From a virus, in IMG/VR virus record IMGVR_UViG_3300023178_001875, positions 1 to 52,389 of that record: DNA of 52,389 nt. One strand, 5' to 3'. Under the pieces are notes generated by a model that did not search any database, was not told where the DNA came from, and saw nothing but the letters and a program-made list of their open reading frames with translations. This document shows, one piece after another, positions 22,804-30,993 of the stretch. How positions within the stretch are numbered: position 1 is the stretch's first letter; each line of letters opens with the position of its first letter. The position numbers and the translations under genes are program-made.

Positions 22804-23147
22804 GTTATGTCCTTAACCGGTATAATACCGAATTCTTCGTATTTGTTAGGATACTCATCCCATTCTTTTGCATCTGGTAATGGTTCCTTTTGATCTATTA
22901 TGTTTATGTTCCAATCAGAAACACGTCTATTAATTTCATCCCACTTTTCTCTAAGTTCTGGACTAAGCTCTGATTCAGATACTATAGCATTAGCAGGACA
23001 CTCAGGAACACAAACACCACAGTCTATGCATTCATCCGGATTAATTGCTAAAAAGTTTTCTGCTTCATAAAAACAATCTACTGGGCAAACAGCTACGCAA
23101 TCGGTATGCTTGCATTTAATACAATTATCTGTAACTAGATAGCTCAT
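22800..23147 (-). CDS. fdxA: FdxA-type 7Fe ferredoxin, 115 aa
   Basis: Nine cysteines follow the bacterial [3Fe-4S][4Fe-4S] pattern: C9, C17 and C50 are likely 3Fe-4S ligands; C21, C40, C43 and C46 the 4Fe-4S ligands ([12 protein letters not shown]); C12 and C25 are extra. The length and the long C-terminal part after residue 55 match FdxA of proteobacteria (about 107-112 aa), not the plant-type [2Fe-2S] ferredoxin of cyanophages. It is a soluble electron carrier. It couples to the 43-residue gene by TAATG. Its cluster could come from the IscU encoded 5 kb away, though that is inference. Confidence 0.95.
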   Translation of the reverse strand: MSYLVTDNCIKCKHTDCVAVCPVDCFYEAENFLAINPDECIDCGVCVPECPANAIVSESELSPELREKWDEINRRVSDWNINIIDQKEPLPDAKEWDEYPNKYEEFGIIPVKDIT

Positions 23148-23278
23148 TATTTTACCAAACTAGTTAAAATAATAAAACCAAGTACTAACCACATAGTAAT
23201 ACCAATTTTAACTAATTGATTAGTTTTCTTTTTACCTGCAATTAATCCTAAAGTTTTTAGATCTTTTTTTACACTCAT
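23147..23278 (-). CDS. Small single-span membrane protein, 43 aa
   Basis: This short frame is supported by coupling on both sides: ATGA with the clamp-loader stop and TAATG with the ferredoxin start. Residues 1-22 are lysine-rich ([18 protein letters not shown]) and residues 25-41 form a membrane span ([17 protein letters not shown]). No family is recognised. Confidence 0.55.
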   Translation of the reverse strand: MSVKKDLKTLGLIAGKKKTNQLVKIGITMWLVLGFIILTSLVK

Positions 23279-24189
23279 AATCTTGCTAGTCTAATTAGCG
23301 TTGCCGCTAAGTTAATTTCTGGATCAACGACCAATGTATGATCTACTAACCCCTGCTTAATAATTAGCACAGCTTGGTCTTGTTGCTCCTCAGATCCGAA
23401 CAACTCAATGTTATCGTACAACCAACGATAAATTTCTTCCATCTCTTCTGGACGTACAGCACCACAAAGCATTTTACGTGCTTCTTGAATTTTGCCTGCT
23501 TTAAACAGTTCGACCATGTCTAGTTTCCAATCAGCTTCGCCCGTGTCACCTTCATTAGGCTTTAGCAAACTGTTGTCTTGCACATTCATTTGTACTGTGT
23601 TAATACACTTACGCAAGTCTGGATATGTTGCTTTTACATAGGTATCGAGCGTATCCAAATCAGGAGTAACACCTTCGGTAATAAGGATTTCAGCAACTCT
23701 AGCTGTGAACTCAGTTTGGTCAATTTTAGCAATGTGGAAACCTTGACACCTACTATGCAAAGCGGGTATAATACGATTTGGATAGTTACAAGTAAGAATG
23801 AAACGAGAAGTAGTATGATACTCTTCCATAACACCACGCAACGCCGCTTGAGCGTTGGGAGATAAGTAGTCAGCCTCATCAAGTAGCACCACCTTAAAGT
23901 CCCCAAATGGGATCATCTGTACAAAGTTTACAATTTTATCACGAACATCATCTACTGAGTTTGTTCGCGATGCGTTAATTTCTAGTATGTCTAGATCATT
24001 TACATCAAGTTCGTTAAAAAGTAATTTAGCAAGAGTAGTTTTACCAATCCCAGCATTGCCACTAAAAAGCAAGTGCGGAATAGTTTTATCTTTGATCCAC
24101 TGTTGTACTTGCTTCTTTTGTGCGTCATCTCTAAATACATAACCATCTACATTTTTTGGACGATATTTTTCTACCCAAAGTTCTTTCAT
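23275..24189 (-). CDS. 44: Clamp loader ATPase subunit, T4 gp44 type, 304 aa
   Basis: An AAA+ RFC-family protein: Walker A GNAGIGKT (44-51), Walker B VVLLDEAD (100-107), sensor 1 TCNYPN (133-138) and the SRC arginine-finger motif HSRC (145-148). The length is close to T4 gp44 (319). With gp62 it would load the gp45 clamp for the family B polymerase; neither gp45 nor gp62 is in this window. It couples to the upstream exonuclease gene by ATGA. Confidence 0.95.
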   Translation of the reverse strand: MKELWVEKYRPKNVDGYVFRDDAQKKQVQQWIKDKTIPHLLFSGNAGIGKTTLAKLLFNELDVNDLDILEINASRTNSVDDVRDKIVNFVQMIPFGDFKVVLLDEADYLSPNAQAALRGVMEEYHTTSRFILTCNYPNRIIPALHSRCQGFHIAKIDQTEFTARVAEILITEGVTPDLDTLDTYVKATYPDLRKCINTVQMNVQDNSLLKPNEGDTGEADWKLDMVELFKAGKIQEARKMLCGAVRPEEMEEIYRWLYDNIELFGSEEQQDQAVLIIKQGLVDHTLVVDPEINLAATLIRLARL

Positions 24190-24722
24190 CGTTTAAGTCC
24201 TAATTCTTTATATGCTAATTGCACACCTCTAGATTGAAAATAAGCATCAGCAAGTGCATTGTGTAAATCACTTTGTCCTAGTAGTTTTCTAGGATCTGTT
24301 TCACAACAACCAAACAGTGTTCTGCTATCTTTAATCTGCCAAAAATTCCAAGGTATAGGTTTTCCAATATTCCTATACATATCTTCAATAATAGTTATGT
24401 CAAACCCATAACCATGGCCCCAAATTGTGTCTACACCTACTGACCATTTGCTAAGTTGCTTCAGTGCTTCTTCAACAGTAATACAGTTTTCTTGATCAAA
24501 CGCTTCTTCCATTACTTTAGGATCTTGTTTGCTCCACCATTCAATCGTACTGTCAGATACAGTTCTGCCAAGTTTATCTTGATCGTCTACACAAATTTTA
24601 AAGTACATTTCGCTGTGTGGTTCTGCATCACTGGTAGGATCAAACTTCACGGCACCTAGACTTAAAACTGTGCAACTTGGTCTAGTGTCAAGGGTTTCTA
24701 AGTCGATCATGCCATGAATCAT
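24186..24722 (-). CDS. DEDDh 3'-5' exonuclease (DexA/DnaQ-like), 178 aa
   Basis: The three exonuclease motifs are visible: IDLETLDTRP (D7, E9), WGHGYGFDITI (D108) and DLHNALADA (H154, D159). The general layout resembles T4 DexA. It likely degrades DNA or RNA ends, for nucleotide recycling or host-DNA breakdown. It couples to the clamp-loader gene by ATGA and to the 54-residue gene by TAATG. Confidence 0.88.
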   Translation of the reverse strand: MIHGMIDLETLDTRPSCTVLSLGAVKFDPTSDAEPHSEMYFKICVDDQDKLGRTVSDSTIEWWSKQDPKVMEEAFDQENCITVEEALKQLSKWSVGVDTIWGHGYGFDITIIEDMYRNIGKPIPWNFWQIKDSRTLFGCCETDPRKLLGQSDLHNALADAYFQSRGVQLAYKELGLKR

Positions 24723-24886
24723 TAGTTCATTCTCCTATTTTCTTGTCCGATACCTGAAATAATAAGCATGATATAAAGTAGAGGCCATGCCCAGCCTGTG
24801 ATATACCCAGTAATATGCAATACCATAAGACTTACGCCTGTAAGTCCAGTAGTGCCAATACCTGAGCTTTGATTAGGAATCCGCAT
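24722..24886 (-). CDS. Small membrane protein, 54 aa
   Basis: The ATG at 24886 has AAGGAG at a good distance and a sigma70 promoter 30 bases upstream. Its TAA overlaps the ATG of the exonuclease gene. Residues 10-45 are hydrophobic with glycines and tryptophan (ITGYITGWAWPLLYIMLIIS), giving one or two spans, with a charged end. It is the first gene of the operon containing exonuclease, clamp loader, ferredoxin and thyX. Confidence 0.6.
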   Translation of the reverse strand: MRIPNQSSGIGTTGLTGVSLMVLHITGYITGWAWPLLYIMLIISGIGQENRRMN

Positions 24887-24915
24887 TAGTTCTCCTTGTA
24901 AACTTTTATTGTGTT

Positions 24916-24944
24916 AGTATACAATATAAATGCGGAGTTGTCAA
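24916..24944 (-). promoter_or_regulatory. Sigma70 promoter between mazG and the exonuclease operon
   Basis: TTGACA (24944-24939) and TATACT (24921-24916) have a 17-base spacer on the minus strand. The promoter begins just after the mazG stop codon. Confidence 0.78.
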
Positions 24945-24952
24945 GTGATTTT

Positions 24953-25306
24953 TTAGATAAATTTAGTAAGTTCTGGCGACTTCCAGCCTTCTGGCTTTAG
25001 TACCTTACCATCTTCTCGTTTGATAACTTTGCCTGTCTCTGGATTAATCTTAGCAAAGTTTGTATCCATTACTTCTTTCCAAGCATCTTGCCCTTTAAAG
25101 CCTCCTGCTCGAACGGCGCCTAATGTAACAACAAGAATGTCAATTAATGCATCTAATTGTTCAACTCTATCATTTTCTGCAATAGCTTCTTCTAGTTCGC
25201 CTACTTCTTCTCGAATTAAATCAAGATACATTTTGTAGTTTGCTTCGCTCGGTTCTTGATCGCAAGCCGTTGCGAATTTATTAATGTCTTCAAATACGTC
25301 TGTCAT
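24953..25306 (-). CDS. mazG: MazG-like nucleoside triphosphate pyrophosphohydrolase, 117 aa
   Basis: The all-helical MazG core has IREEVGELEEAI (31-42, ExxE metal ligands) and EQLDALIDILV (49-59, with D52 and D56). The C-terminal part (NPETGKVIKREDGKVLKPEG) matches MazG-like proteins of marine phages. It should hydrolyse NTPs or dNTPs to monophosphates. It has been proposed that phage MazG tunes ppGpp, but that is disputed. It lies just after the groES-like gene. Confidence 0.9.
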   Translation of the reverse strand: MTDVFEDINKFATACDQEPSEANYKMYLDLIREEVGELEEAIAENDRVEQLDALIDILVVTLGAVRAGGFKGQDAWKEVMDTNFAKINPETGKVIKREDGKVLKPEGWKSPELTKFI

Positions 25307-25314
25307 GTTATGCC

Positions 25315-25716
25315 TTATTGGTTTATAAATGATCCAGGATCGATTGTTGCAGGACCGTCTGAGTATTCTGCACCGATCTGTACACTTTCTGGTTTTTCAT
25401 CTGAGTAAGCAAGTACAGCGGTTTCTTCAATCATACGAATTTCTCGTTCGCCATCGTCGGTTTCTATTTTCATACCACGTGTCCACCGACCGTGTTCGAT
25501 TAAAATCCAGTCTCCTACCGAATACTCATCTTTGTTGTCAGGGCCTTTAGAATAAACACGAGCCCAGCGAGGATATATTCCTCTAGTTTTACCATCGTCG
25601 TTGCCGAGGATAATGCCACCTTTAGTAACCTGTTCGCCAAAATGCATATCAGTTACTAGTACTCTTTTCCCAATAGCTCTTGGGTTGCCTTTTATTGCAT
25701 TTATATTTTTAACCAT
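25315..25716 (-). CDS. GroES-like co-chaperonin (functional analogue of T4 gp31), 133 aa
   Basis: The GroES beta-barrel pattern is clear: GKRVLVTDMHFGE, then a mobile loop with VTKGGIILGNDDG whose GIIL element corresponds to the IVL GroEL-contact tripeptide, then VYSKGPDNKDEYSVGDWILI. At 133 residues it is longer than GroES (97) because of a C-terminal tail. It should cap host GroEL for capsid folding, as T4 gp31 does. It starts at the stop of the 137-residue gene. Confidence 0.87.
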   Translation of the reverse strand: MVKNINAIKGNPRAIGKRVLVTDMHFGEQVTKGGIILGNDDGKTRGIYPRWARVYSKGPDNKDEYSVGDWILIEHGRWTRGMKIETDDGEREIRMIEETAVLAYSDEKPESVQIGAEYSDGPATIDPGSFINQ

Positions 25717-26129
25717 TAGTCACCTTTTTGCACAAAATTGCCGTCTTCGTCTTCTACCCAACCATCGTCCATTTCTTCAAACTCTTTAAGTTCTGCTTCA
25801 GATGGTGTAGCTTCAGCCTCTTTTTGCTGAGCTCTTGTAGTAGTTTTAGATTTGACAGTTTTTTGAACAACAGGTTCTTCTTTTACAACATCAGATACAG
25901 TAACCGCAGGTTCTTCTGATACAGGCATAGATCCCTTATAGTAATCTTTAATTACTTGTTCACGCTTACGAACAATTTTACCACCTGGGCCAAGCTCATC
26001 ACCTCGTGCATTTACACGAGCATTGCCTACCGCAGGAGTTAATTCATTCTTCTTACGCAACAAATCCATATCAATCTGTTTGCCTTGCATTGTTGTATAG
26101 GTCTTTTGACCTTTTTGTCTCATTGCCAT
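25716..26129 (-). CDS. Probable virion protein, 137 aa
   Basis: The N-terminal half (TYTTMQGKQIDMDLLRKKNE, then NARVNARGDELGPGGKI) matches a very conserved T4-like marine phage structural protein, from memory. The C-terminal half is an acidic, valine/threonine/glutamate-rich disordered region. A late-type promoter and GGAGAAGCATT precede the ATG at 26129. Role unproven. Confidence 0.68.
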   Translation of the reverse strand: MAMRQKGQKTYTTMQGKQIDMDLLRKKNELTPAVGNARVNARGDELGPGGKIVRKREQVIKDYYKGSMPVSEEPAVTVSDVVKEEPVVQKTVKSKTTTRAQQKEAEATPSEAELKEFEEMDDGWVEDEDGNFVQKGD

Positions 26130-26151
26130 AATGCTTCTCCTATTATGTACG

Positions 26152-26159
26152 TATTTATC
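26152..26159 (-). promoter_or_regulatory. Late-type promoter GATAAATA before the 137-residue gene
   Basis: The motif overlaps the end of the DnaE-like fragment and lies 22 bases before the ATG. Confidence 0.55.
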
Positions 26160-26712
26160 TTAAGAACTCTCGCCAATCCAAGTCATATTGGATTGAATTT
26201 ATCTTATGAACACCTATTAAGTATAACACATAACTTGCTACACTTGACCCACGTCCTACACCCCATACAATGTTATTCTCACGCATAAAGTCTACTAGAT
26301 ATACCATATAGCGTAGTAGGTCATACATACCACGCTCTTTATACGCTTCTAGTTCTTGTTCTACCCGCATCCATTCTGTAGAGTTATATACAAAATCAAC
26401 TCCGGCGTGTTGTTTTTCTTCCATTACTTTTGCAAATAACCATTCTTCAATCGCAAGCGATTTATATTCTTCTGGCATAAACCATTCGCCCTGACATACA
26501 CCGTCAAATGTTTTTTGATCTACATCTAGTGGAATATACTTTTGCAATGGATTCATACCTTGTTCTTCCATTGCTGTATTAAACTTGTCTATGTCATCGC
26601 TAGGATCGCATAAAACCACATGAACTTTATCCGCATCTCCATTATAGATCATATCTATAAGATCGCGATTAGAGAATCTTGGTATTCCTAGAGAATCTGT
26701 TTTCATAAGCAT
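26155..26712 (-). CDS. DNA polymerase III alpha (DnaE)-like fragment, 185 aa
   Basis: The C-terminal part GVGRGSSVASYVLYLIGV (151-168) is the GRGSAAGSLVAYALGIT-type segment of family C polymerases, followed by YDLDWREFLR corresponding to DPLEFDLLFERFL. The protein stops just before the region where DnaE carries its catalytic PDFDVDF aspartates, so it cannot be a polymerase. The ATG at 26712 or 26706 may be used. A sigma70 promoter lies directly upstream, so it is expressed as a separate gene rather than being a random remnant. Confidence 0.75.
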   Translation of the reverse strand: MLMKTDSLGIPRFSNRDLIDMIYNGDADKVHVVLCDPSDDIDKFNTAMEEQGMNPLQKYIPLDVDQKTFDGVCQGEWFMPEEYKSLAIEEWLFAKVMEEKQHAGVDFVYNSTEWMRVEQELEAYKERGMYDLLRYMVYLVDFMRENNIVWGVGRGSSVASYVLYLIGVHKINSIQYDLDWREFLR

Positions 26713-26718
26713 ATATGT

Positions 26719-26747
26719 ATTTTAACTGATATTAATCAGATTGTCAA
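26719..26747 (-). promoter_or_regulatory. Sigma70 promoter of the DnaE-like fragment
   Basis: TTGACA (26747-26742) and TAAAAT (26724-26719) have a 17-base spacer that contains the perfect inverted repeat CTGAT-TAAT-ATCAG. Transcription would start at about the ATG at 26712. Confidence 0.7.
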
Positions 26748-26955
26748 GTCCATTTTCGCTGTCATCATTTGCTTTTTTCATTGCTTGTGCTCTACGTACA
26801 GAAAGTTCTTCTGCATACATATTCATAATGACTTGAATCTGTTCTTGAACAGAGGGGTTTCTTGTTAGCCAGTATTTTCTTCTAAGATCTAGTAACTTTT
26901 CTTCAACTTCAGTATCTGACAATAGAGAAAAGTCGTCAACTAAAGGATTAAACAT
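26722..26955 (-). CDS. Small helical protein, 77 aa, conserved type
   Basis: MFNPLVDDFSLLSDTEVEEK is followed by a charged helix (LLDLRRKYWLTRNPSVQEQI) and a basic stretch. From memory, small proteins with an FNPLVDDFS start are common in T4-like marine phages. It starts directly after the 206-residue gene without a gap. Function unknown. Confidence 0.62.
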   Translation of the reverse strand: MFNPLVDDFSLLSDTEVEEKLLDLRRKYWLTRNPSVQEQIQVIMNMYAEELSVRRAQAMKKANDDSENGLDNLINIS

Positions 26956-27576
26956 TTACTCAAACTGTCCTAGTACTTTTGCAAAAATAGTGTTACCACC
27001 ATCGTTAGTCCAAAATTCTAAGATAGTTTGATTTGTATCGCTGTCTACATCTATACTAACACTAGTTGCTGTGGTAGAAGACCAAGAGTCAGTAGTTAAT
27101 TTTTTCATAGTGTAACTTCCTTCACTACGGAACGTTACTACTCTAGAAACACCAGGTAAATCTGCAACAAGTTCTATAAGCATTCTTGCATAACCACTAG
27201 CAGGCCAGTCTGCTAAAGTAAGGTCATCGCCACTATCTACATATGCTTGAGTTAGTATTCCTGATTGATAAACCCCGTTAAGATAACTTATATTTGTTGC
27301 GTTGTTAATTGCACCTGCTTCAAACACGCCATCGGCACAATTTTTAAATAATGCTTGTGTTACTTCGTTACCGCCAAAGTTGTTGTCTAGTTCTTCTTGG
27401 CTGTCTAACTTATTTTTTAAAACAGCATTTGCTTGAAGTTCTGTAATTTCTGCTCTTGCCGCTGTAAAGTTTTGTTTAATAATATTGAAATTATCTCTAA
27501 AACCTTGACTATCGTTATCTACGCCTGCGACAGGAAACGTATCATCAATTGTTGTATCTACTATATTACTGGCCAT
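26956..27576 (-). CDS. Small tail or fibre protein, 206 aa
   Basis: The N-terminus contains GVDNDSQGFRDNFNIIKQNF and a coiled-coil stretch (TAARAEITELQANA), a pattern typical of fibre proteins of marine T4-like phages from memory. The C-terminal half is beta-rich (VVTFRSEGSYTMKKLTTDSW). A late-type promoter and AGGAGAACAAA precede the ATG. Confidence 0.68.
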   Translation of the reverse strand: MASNIVDTTIDDTFPVAGVDNDSQGFRDNFNIIKQNFTAARAEITELQANAVLKNKLDSQEELDNNFGGNEVTQALFKNCADGVFEAGAINNATNISYLNGVYQSGILTQAYVDSGDDLTLADWPASGYARMLIELVADLPGVSRVVTFRSEGSYTMKKLTTDSWSSTTATSVSIDVDSDTNQTILEFWTNDGGNTIFAKVLGQFE

Positions 27577-27594
27577 TTTGTTCTCCTGGTATAT

Positions 27595-27602
27595 TATTTA
27601 TC
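27595..27602 (-). promoter_or_regulatory. Late-type promoter GATAAATA before the 206-residue fibre gene
   Basis: The motif lies 19 bases before the ATG at 27576, in the gap after the 1117-residue gene. Confidence 0.58.
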
Positions 27603-27607
27603 TAGCA

Positions 27608-30600
27608 TTAAACATTAAAAACATAATTTGGAAAGACAATATATCTTTCTTCTTGAACTCCTGTTGCACTATCTACAACATATCTGTCAACATCGAAGTT
27701 AATTGTTTTAAAATCAAATACTCCGTTATTTAATGCATTTTTTACATTTGTCAGCACCTTTTTCGATTCTCCAGGTTTAACATATGCTAATGGAATTGCT
27801 GTAACATAGTCTAGCTCTTGTATACTTCCATCTTGACCTGTACGCATCCATAAAGGTAAGTATTGTCGTTGACTTTTTCCTATTGCTTCTAATTGTTCAC
27901 GCATGTTTGTTGTGTTACTAATGTACATATTAACTTCGTTAGCATCATTTATAGTAACAGCATCACTATCTGCTTTAATAACGTTTTCTCCACGTTGTCT
28001 TAATCTTTGTCTAATAGGTTCAGCATCACTTAGGTCTACATCTACATGTACTTCTGTACCATCACGTAAGAATACATCAATATCGTCATTGTCAACATTT
28101 TGAATTAAGTCACCTTCTCTAGTGCCGACAGTCATGCCTGCACCTTGATCTAGTATTATTTCACTATCTCTAAAACGTCCGTCAATTTGTACAATATCAA
28201 AACCTGTGTCTTGTGCTGTTTCATCGTCTAATACTTCAAAAGACACAGCATCTGCGGTAATTGCTGGTTGGGGATGACCTATAAAGTTATTTGCAACTTT
28301 TCCTTTTTTACTATCTCTCGGATCCACTATTTCTAAGTAAACTACTTCGTAAACAATATCATTAGATCCTGGTTCTTTTGCAATAGCCGTTTTAATATCA
28401 CCTATATGATACTGACGTCTTTTATGATTCTTTGCTGTTGCTGCTACGTATTCGTCGATATTTTTAGTTTCAATTCCAGCATAGGCAAGCATACTAATTT
28501 TTGTTTGTATTCCAAAGTTAGGATCACTTGGTCTATAAATGCTATTTGTTGGGAATATATCAGGATCACTTACAAAACGTTTATATTCTTTACGTACATT
28601 AGGGTCTAACATTGGCCTAATATACAAGTTACTATAAAGCGTATTGTCTTGATCGATTATGTCTATTATAAATTCACGTTCAACAGCACTGTATCCAAAT
28701 CTATCTTCTGCTCTAATTGTAAACTTATATTGTCTGTCTATTGATGTAGTACCACCGTCTAAACTAAAGTCAGCATTGTCAAATGTTGTTAATCCTAAAT
28801 TTTCTAGTGTACCAAACTGTGTTACTTTACCTATTATTTCGCCTGTATACGCTAATCTAAGCCCGTTTGGCAAACGGCCTTTTATAATACTATAAATTAG
28901 TCTAGTATCAGGTACATTTGTTTGTGCGGTGACACGTTTGGTGCTAAAGAAATTGGCTGTAATACTTCCAAGGTTAGCAGGAGTAATCCATGTAATTTCA
29001 CTATCAACTTCTCCTAATATTCTTATAGTAAATGTTTTAGGAGTCGAAGGATTATTTACGTCTTCATTTGCATAGGTAAGCAATTCTTTTTCAAAAAAGC
29101 CGTCTGCAAATAATGCAATACTAACTGTCTGTCCTGTTACATAATCTCTACCAATTTCAAGTGGTCTGTCAAAGTATACTAAATCTTTATCTTTATCTAA
29201 AAGGGTACGTTTAATATCGGCACCTGGGAATATAGTTGTAATCCTAGAAGATTTTGTTAGAGCATTATCAGGCGCCCAAAAAGTAACGCTTCCTGTAGTT
29301 GCGCCGGCTTCTACATATACAGGTAATTCATTGCCTTCAAATACTCTTATAATAGTTTCAGTAAATGTTTCTGTTTCACCAATTGGTAATTCAGATGCTC
29401 CTGCAGCCTCAAGATTAATTGTTATACTATTAGTTGGACTTGTAATCTGCCATTTTCTATAACCATATATATTTTGTATTGTATAACTTTCTGTAATTGT
29501 ATCTCTAATATAATTTATTTTTTTATCTTTAAATTGTTGTCTTTCAAATAAATTTAATTTTTCTACAAATATGGATTGTGCTTGAGATACTGAATCTTCG
29601 GCAAGTGTAAAACTTATGAATGGACGTAGTCCTTCTGTTAATGTAATAATATCAAAGTCTTCGTCTGAACCATCTACTGATTCAACTTTGTAACTACGAC
29701 CATTTAGTAATAGTGTTTGGTCTTTTAAATCGTTTAGATCATCAATGCCGTCATTTAGTGTAATGCCGTCTTGAACATTTAACGGAAGTTTAAATACCTT
29801 AAATGATCGTTCTCCTGCAAGAGTATCTTCATAAAATGTACCTGTTACTACAGCATAATCTAAGTCATTTGTATATCTTGTTGCTCTGATAGTAAACTTA
29901 TAATCTTTAAAACTCTGAGGTTGGTATGGTATTGTTCCTGTAAGCTCACCGGCAAATACATCTAGTTTTAGTCCCGGCGGCAACACACTTTCTGAGTTAT
30001 CATTGTTTAATTCGTCAACACTGTATAAAACATTTCCGTCTAAGGTATCTGAATCATACACATCTAGATATATTGTAGCATTATTGTTAGATTTTTTATA
30101 TCCTAAATCAGCAGGTGTTAACCATTTAGGTTGTCGAATATGTGTGTTATCTGCTTTAAATACACCATTAGATACTTTCATAATAGTGTTATCTGCTCTT
30201 AGATAATCATCGCCTACAACATAAATCTTAAATTTTCTTTTTGGTGGGTTTTCAGTTACACCGTCATTGATAGTAACTTTAAACTCATAAAATCTATTTA
30301 ATTTCTTTGGAACTTGCGGATTTGATTGTGTATCGTATCTTACGTTGTCATAATAGAAACTATCAAAGCCTCTATCTGGTTTAATACTAAAATCATTTGG
30401 ATATGCATCATAAGGTGCTGTATCAAAGCCGCCCTTTTCAGATTGTTTATCAAGTGCAAGTAAAGGTTCTACAACTCCTTGAATTCTACCTGTTGATGTT
30501 AAAGACAAGCCAGGCGGTAGGGTGCCCTCCCCCGGTACTATATAGTATTCTAATATTTGCCCTGCGGCTGTGTCTGCATCTAATGCTAAAAATTGGTAAT

Positions 30601-30961
30601 CTATTATTTGGTTATCTAATACAAATAGGTTTTCATTTGCTCCTATTGGTAGTAGTCCCGGTTGTGTAATCCAAAAAGGTTCGTCTGGTCCTGTTACGTC
30701 TATAGTAAATGTTCTATCTTCAACAACTGTGCCTAGAGTTGCTCTAAGTACAAATTTAAATGTTTTAGTAATTTCGACTTCAAAAGGTGTACCAACAATT
30801 TCTACACCTTCTAATCTGCATCCAGATGGAAGTTTTCCAGCAATTAAAGTAATATTCGCTTGGTTATCTACAGGTAAAATAAAATCACCTGTTTCTAATT
30901 TTACTCTTTCTACAAGTGTTCTTAGTTTGTAGTTATTTGGTTGTGTCCAGATACTTGCCAT
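27608..30961 (-). CDS. Long virion adhesin with putative Ig-like (He_PIG-type) repeats, 1117 aa
   Basis: At least three He_PIG-type units are recognised by LPPGLSL..TGRIQGV (about 148-163), LPPGLKL..GELTGT (about 325-342) and LPNGLRL..GEIIGKV (about 695-712), each followed by beta strands ending in FTI-R-A. A first, weaker unit is at 44-58. The last 200 residues differ and contain a helical QRLRQRGENVIKADSD region. No signal peptide is present. The late-type promoter and AAGGAATTTTAT precede the ATG. It is probably a tail or baseplate fibre presenting carbohydrate-binding domains. Confidence 0.75.
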   Translation of the reverse strand: MASIWTQPNNYKLRTLVERVKLETGDFILPVDNQANITLIAGKLPSGCRLEGVEIVGTPFEVEITKTFKFVLRATLGTVVEDRTFTIDVTGPDEPFWITQPGLLPIGANENLFVLDNQIIDYQFLALDADTAAGQILEYYIVPGEGTLPPGLSLTSTGRIQGVVEPLLALDKQSEKGGFDTAPYDAYPNDFSIKPDRGFDSFYYDNVRYDTQSNPQVPKKLNRFYEFKVTINDGVTENPPKRKFKIYVVGDDYLRADNTIMKVSNGVFKADNTHIRQPKWLTPADLGYKKSNNNATIYLDVYDSDTLDGNVLYSVDELNNDNSESVLPPGLKLDVFAGELTGTIPYQPQSFKDYKFTIRATRYTNDLDYAVVTGTFYEDTLAGERSFKVFKLPLNVQDGITLNDGIDDLNDLKDQTLLLNGRSYKVESVDGSDEDFDIITLTEGLRPFISFTLAEDSVSQAQSIFVEKLNLFERQQFKDKKINYIRDTITESYTIQNIYGYRKWQITSPTNSITINLEAAGASELPIGETETFTETIIRVFEGNELPVYVEAGATTGSVTFWAPDNALTKSSRITTIFPGADIKRTLLDKDKDLVYFDRPLEIGRDYVTGQTVSIALFADGFFEKELLTYANEDVNNPSTPKTFTIRILGEVDSEITWITPANLGSITANFFSTKRVTAQTNVPDTRLIYSIIKGRLPNGLRLAYTGEIIGKVTQFGTLENLGLTTFDNADFSLDGGTTSIDRQYKFTIRAEDRFGYSAVEREFIIDIIDQDNTLYSNLYIRPMLDPNVRKEYKRFVSDPDIFPTNSIYRPSDPNFGIQTKISMLAYAGIETKNIDEYVAATAKNHKRRQYHIGDIKTAIAKEPGSNDIVYEVVYLEIVDPRDSKKGKVANNFIGHPQPAITADAVSFEVLDDETAQDTGFDIVQIDGRFRDSEIILDQGAGMTVGTREGDLIQNVDNDDIDVFLRDGTEVHVDVDLSDAEPIRQRLRQRGENVIKADSDAVTINDANEVNMYISNTTNMREQLEAIGKSQRQYLPLWMRTGQDGSIQELDYVTAIPLAYVKPGESKKVLTNVKNALNNGVFDFKTINFDVDRYVVDSATGVQEERYIVFPNYVFNV

Positions 30962-30980
30962 ATAAAATTCCTTACATAGC

Positions 30981-30988
30981 TATTTATC
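30981..30988 (-). promoter_or_regulatory. Late-type promoter GATAAATA before the 1117-residue adhesin
   Basis: The motif lies 20 bases before the ATG at 30961, with AAGGAA between. Confidence 0.58.
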
Positions 30989-30993
30989 GGAAT

